NCBI GenBank assembly: GCA_944472135.2
Contig: OX235264.1
Span: forward strand, 120,247,809 to 120,311,808
DNA length: 64,000 nt
Direction: 5' to 3'
Origin: Trichobilharzia regenti
Lineage: Eukaryota; Platyhelminthes; Trematoda; Strigeidida; Schistosomatidae
A program made the position numbers and the translations under genes. Within the stretch, counting starts at the first letter, position 1; each line of letters begins with the position of its first letter. The notes beneath the pieces were generated by a model that was given only the letters and a program-made list of their open reading frames with translations, searched no databases and had not been told where the DNA came from. This document shows, in pieces, positions 62,522 to 64,000 of the stretch.

Positions 62522-64000
62522 ATGCCGGTTACTCGTAATATGTCTGGAAAACTGGAAAACGCTGAAGAATATCTTCGAGTCAATTTATCTTCACCGCAAG
62601 TTTCTTCTTTACCTGTTTCCTTATCTGTTTCTGATAATTTTAAACACACCCCTCATGTCAGCCCAGGTTTTGATAATATTGCTATGGGAGGTAGTGTAGT
62701 AGTAGACTCCGATGTTGATTCGGATGTGGCTACCGAATTAGAGATCCTAGAGCTTAAGGTTCAAGAGCTTAGACTTCGCAGCAAACAACGAAAATTGAAG
62801 AGCGAGCGCTCTCAACAAGTCAAGACTGCAGCCAGCTGCGTTCGATCTTGCGCCAATCCCTCGGAAAGCCAACTCCTAGACGGTAGCACCATGTATTGTA
62901 CAGCACGACTATCAGGGTCAAATTGTACTGCCACTCCAGTCCAACCACTCCTGAACTCAGTTAGCCCCATTAGAATGCCTCAAATTGAGATGGATAAGTT
63001 CGATGGTACACCGACTAAGTTCTTGAAGTTTATAAGATGCTTTAACATGTTCATAGGAGAACAAACTAATGATGACAACCTACGGTTAATGCATCTTATA
63101 CACAATTGTGTTGGTATAGCCAAGGAGGCCATAGAGCATTGCATTCTACTGCCCTCTGAGGTAGGCTATAGGAAAGCCATGGGGATTTTACGAAGTCAAT
63201 TTGGCCAACCTCATGCAGTTTCAGATGCCTTCCTCTCCGAATTACTGTCAGGCCCACAGCTGCAACCTGAAGATATAGTTGGGCTACAACGGTTGTTGAG
63301 ACAGATGACCAATTGTGAGATAGCCTTATCTCAGATGAATCACATGGCAGACTTGGACTGCTCTACCAACCTTAAGTGCATTGTTCAACGTCTCCCTCGG
63401 CACCTACGATGGAAGTGGGCAGAATTGGTAAACGATGGTTTACAGTTTGCTGAACCTAGCTTTCGTTACCTCAAAGAATTCCTCGAAAGGCAACTGTCCT
63501 TGGCTACAAGCTGTTACGGCCAGATAGCTAATGGGAATAGGAACAACAACGAAGTAGGGTCCAACGATAAAATGTCCAGAGCTATGCCTTCGCACAGTGT
63601 TAATGTCGTGAAGTCACGAGCCCAGAAGTCGTGTATAGTTTGCTTCACAGATCACGACTTATGGGAATGTCAACGCTTTTTGTCGATGAGTCACAAAGAG
63701 AGACTAGCAGTGTCAATGCGGCATAAGGTGTGCTTCAACTGTTTGAAACGTAATCACCGAGCTGACACTTGTCGTGCAGCAAGAGGTTGCGATATAGTAG
63801 GATGCACTAGACTTCATCATAAACTTCTACACAATGAAGATAATTCAGCATGCAAGACTGTCAACTACTCTAGCACGGAATCCGGAACTTCCTTTTTAGG
63901 ATATGTGCCGATTCGTATCTTAGGTCCTAAAGGATTTCTAGATACCTATGCCTTTCTTGACAATGGTTCAGATGCTACACTATTGCTGAGTCATGTTGCC
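62522..64000 (+). CDS. BEL/Pao Gag-Pol, N-terminal part (runs off the window)
   Basis: 493 codons from ATG 62522, open to the last base. Residues 70-110 contain a predicted coiled coil (ATELEILELKVQELRLRSKQ). Residues about 150-350 are the BEL-type Gag (MPQIEMDKFDGTPTKFLKFI, FGQPHAVSDAFL). A zinc cluster follows: CIVCFTDHDLWEC (371 on), CFNCLKRNHRADTC (404 on) and a CTRLHHKLLH end, the typical BEL/Pao arrangement. The protease starts at the end of the window with FLDNGSDATLL (DNGS near 480). Later Pol domains are not included. No stop or shift, so the copy may be young. A Sinbad-like identity is likely in a schistosome but not proved. Confidence 0.9.
   Translation, partial: MPVTRNMSGKLENAEEYLRVNLSSPQVSSLPVSLSVSDNFKHTPHVSPGFDNIAMGGSVVVDSDVDSDVATELEILELKVQELRLRSKQRKLKSERSQQVKTAASCVRSCANPSESQLLDGSTMYCTARLSGSNCTATPVQPLLNSVSPIRMPQIEMDKFDGTPTKFLKFIRCFNMFIGEQTNDDNLRLMHLIHNCVGIAKEAIEHCILLPSEVGYRKAMGILRSQFGQPHAVSDAFLSELLSGPQLQPEDIVGLQRLLRQMTNCEIALSQMNHMADLDCSTNLKCIVQRLPRHLRWKWAELVNDGLQFAEPSFRYLKEFLERQLSLATSCYGQIANGNRNNNEVGSNDKMSRAMPSHSVNVVKSRAQKSCIVCFTDHDLWECQRFLSMSHKERLAVSMRHKVCFNCLKRNHRADTCRAARGCDIVGCTRLHHKLLHNEDNSACKTVNYSSTESGTSFLGYVPIRILGPKGFLDTYAFLDNGSDATLLLSHVA

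Overview
The window looks like gene-poor, retroelement-packed DNA from a blood fluke (genus Schistosoma; species not resolved). The grounds are AT-rich sequence, several lineages of Penelope-like elements (PLEs) with GIY-YIG domains, RTE-like and CR1-like LINEs of the types common in schistosomes, a CsRn1-clade LTR element, a BEL/Pao element, and tRNA-derived SINEs carrying hammerhead ribozymes (HHR) of the Sm-alpha kind. I found no convincing host protein-coding exon, no true tRNA or rRNA gene, and no CRISPR. The family letters used here (SINE-A to E, L1 to L3, PLE-I to III, R1, R2, FB) are working labels for this window only.

Layout. 1-20 kb: decayed PLE fragments, three RTE-like LINE copies (L1), tRNA-headed SINEs, the best-preserved hammerhead (6480-6525, minus), and a foldback element (10198-10975). 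21.4-23.3 kb: a compact non-autonomous LTR element on the minus strand with a perfect 5-bp target duplication and one long open frame (gag joined to what looks like an integrase tail). 23.3-24.4 kb: a PLE reverse transcriptase split by a second foldback element. 26.3-28.5 and 35.1-36.3 kb: inverted copies of a CR1-like LINE. 29-49 kb: nested SINEs, PLEs and LINE fragments, many in head-to-head palindromes. 50.4-56.4 kb: a young Ty3/Gypsy element (352-bp LTRs, gag, in-frame UAG, pol) preceded by an identical 1,783-bp copy of its own 3' part. 57.2-61.0 kb: a 480-bp direct repeat flanking PLE remnants and the 5' half of a broken CsRn1-clade element. 62.5-64.0 kb: an open BEL/Pao gag-pol that runs off the window.

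How the parts relate. The LINE, PLE and LTR open frames are the possible enzyme sources; SINEs, the gag-only element and foldbacks are the likely parasites. The SINE-C tail matches the L1 LINE tail, which suggests L1 mobilises that SINE. The strongest pattern is structural: hammerhead SINEs, and also PLE-I, repeatedly sit as minus-then-plus (head-to-head) palindromes. Three of the SINE palindromes are bounded by 12-13-bp target duplications, so the palindrome entered, or was formed, as a single insertion.
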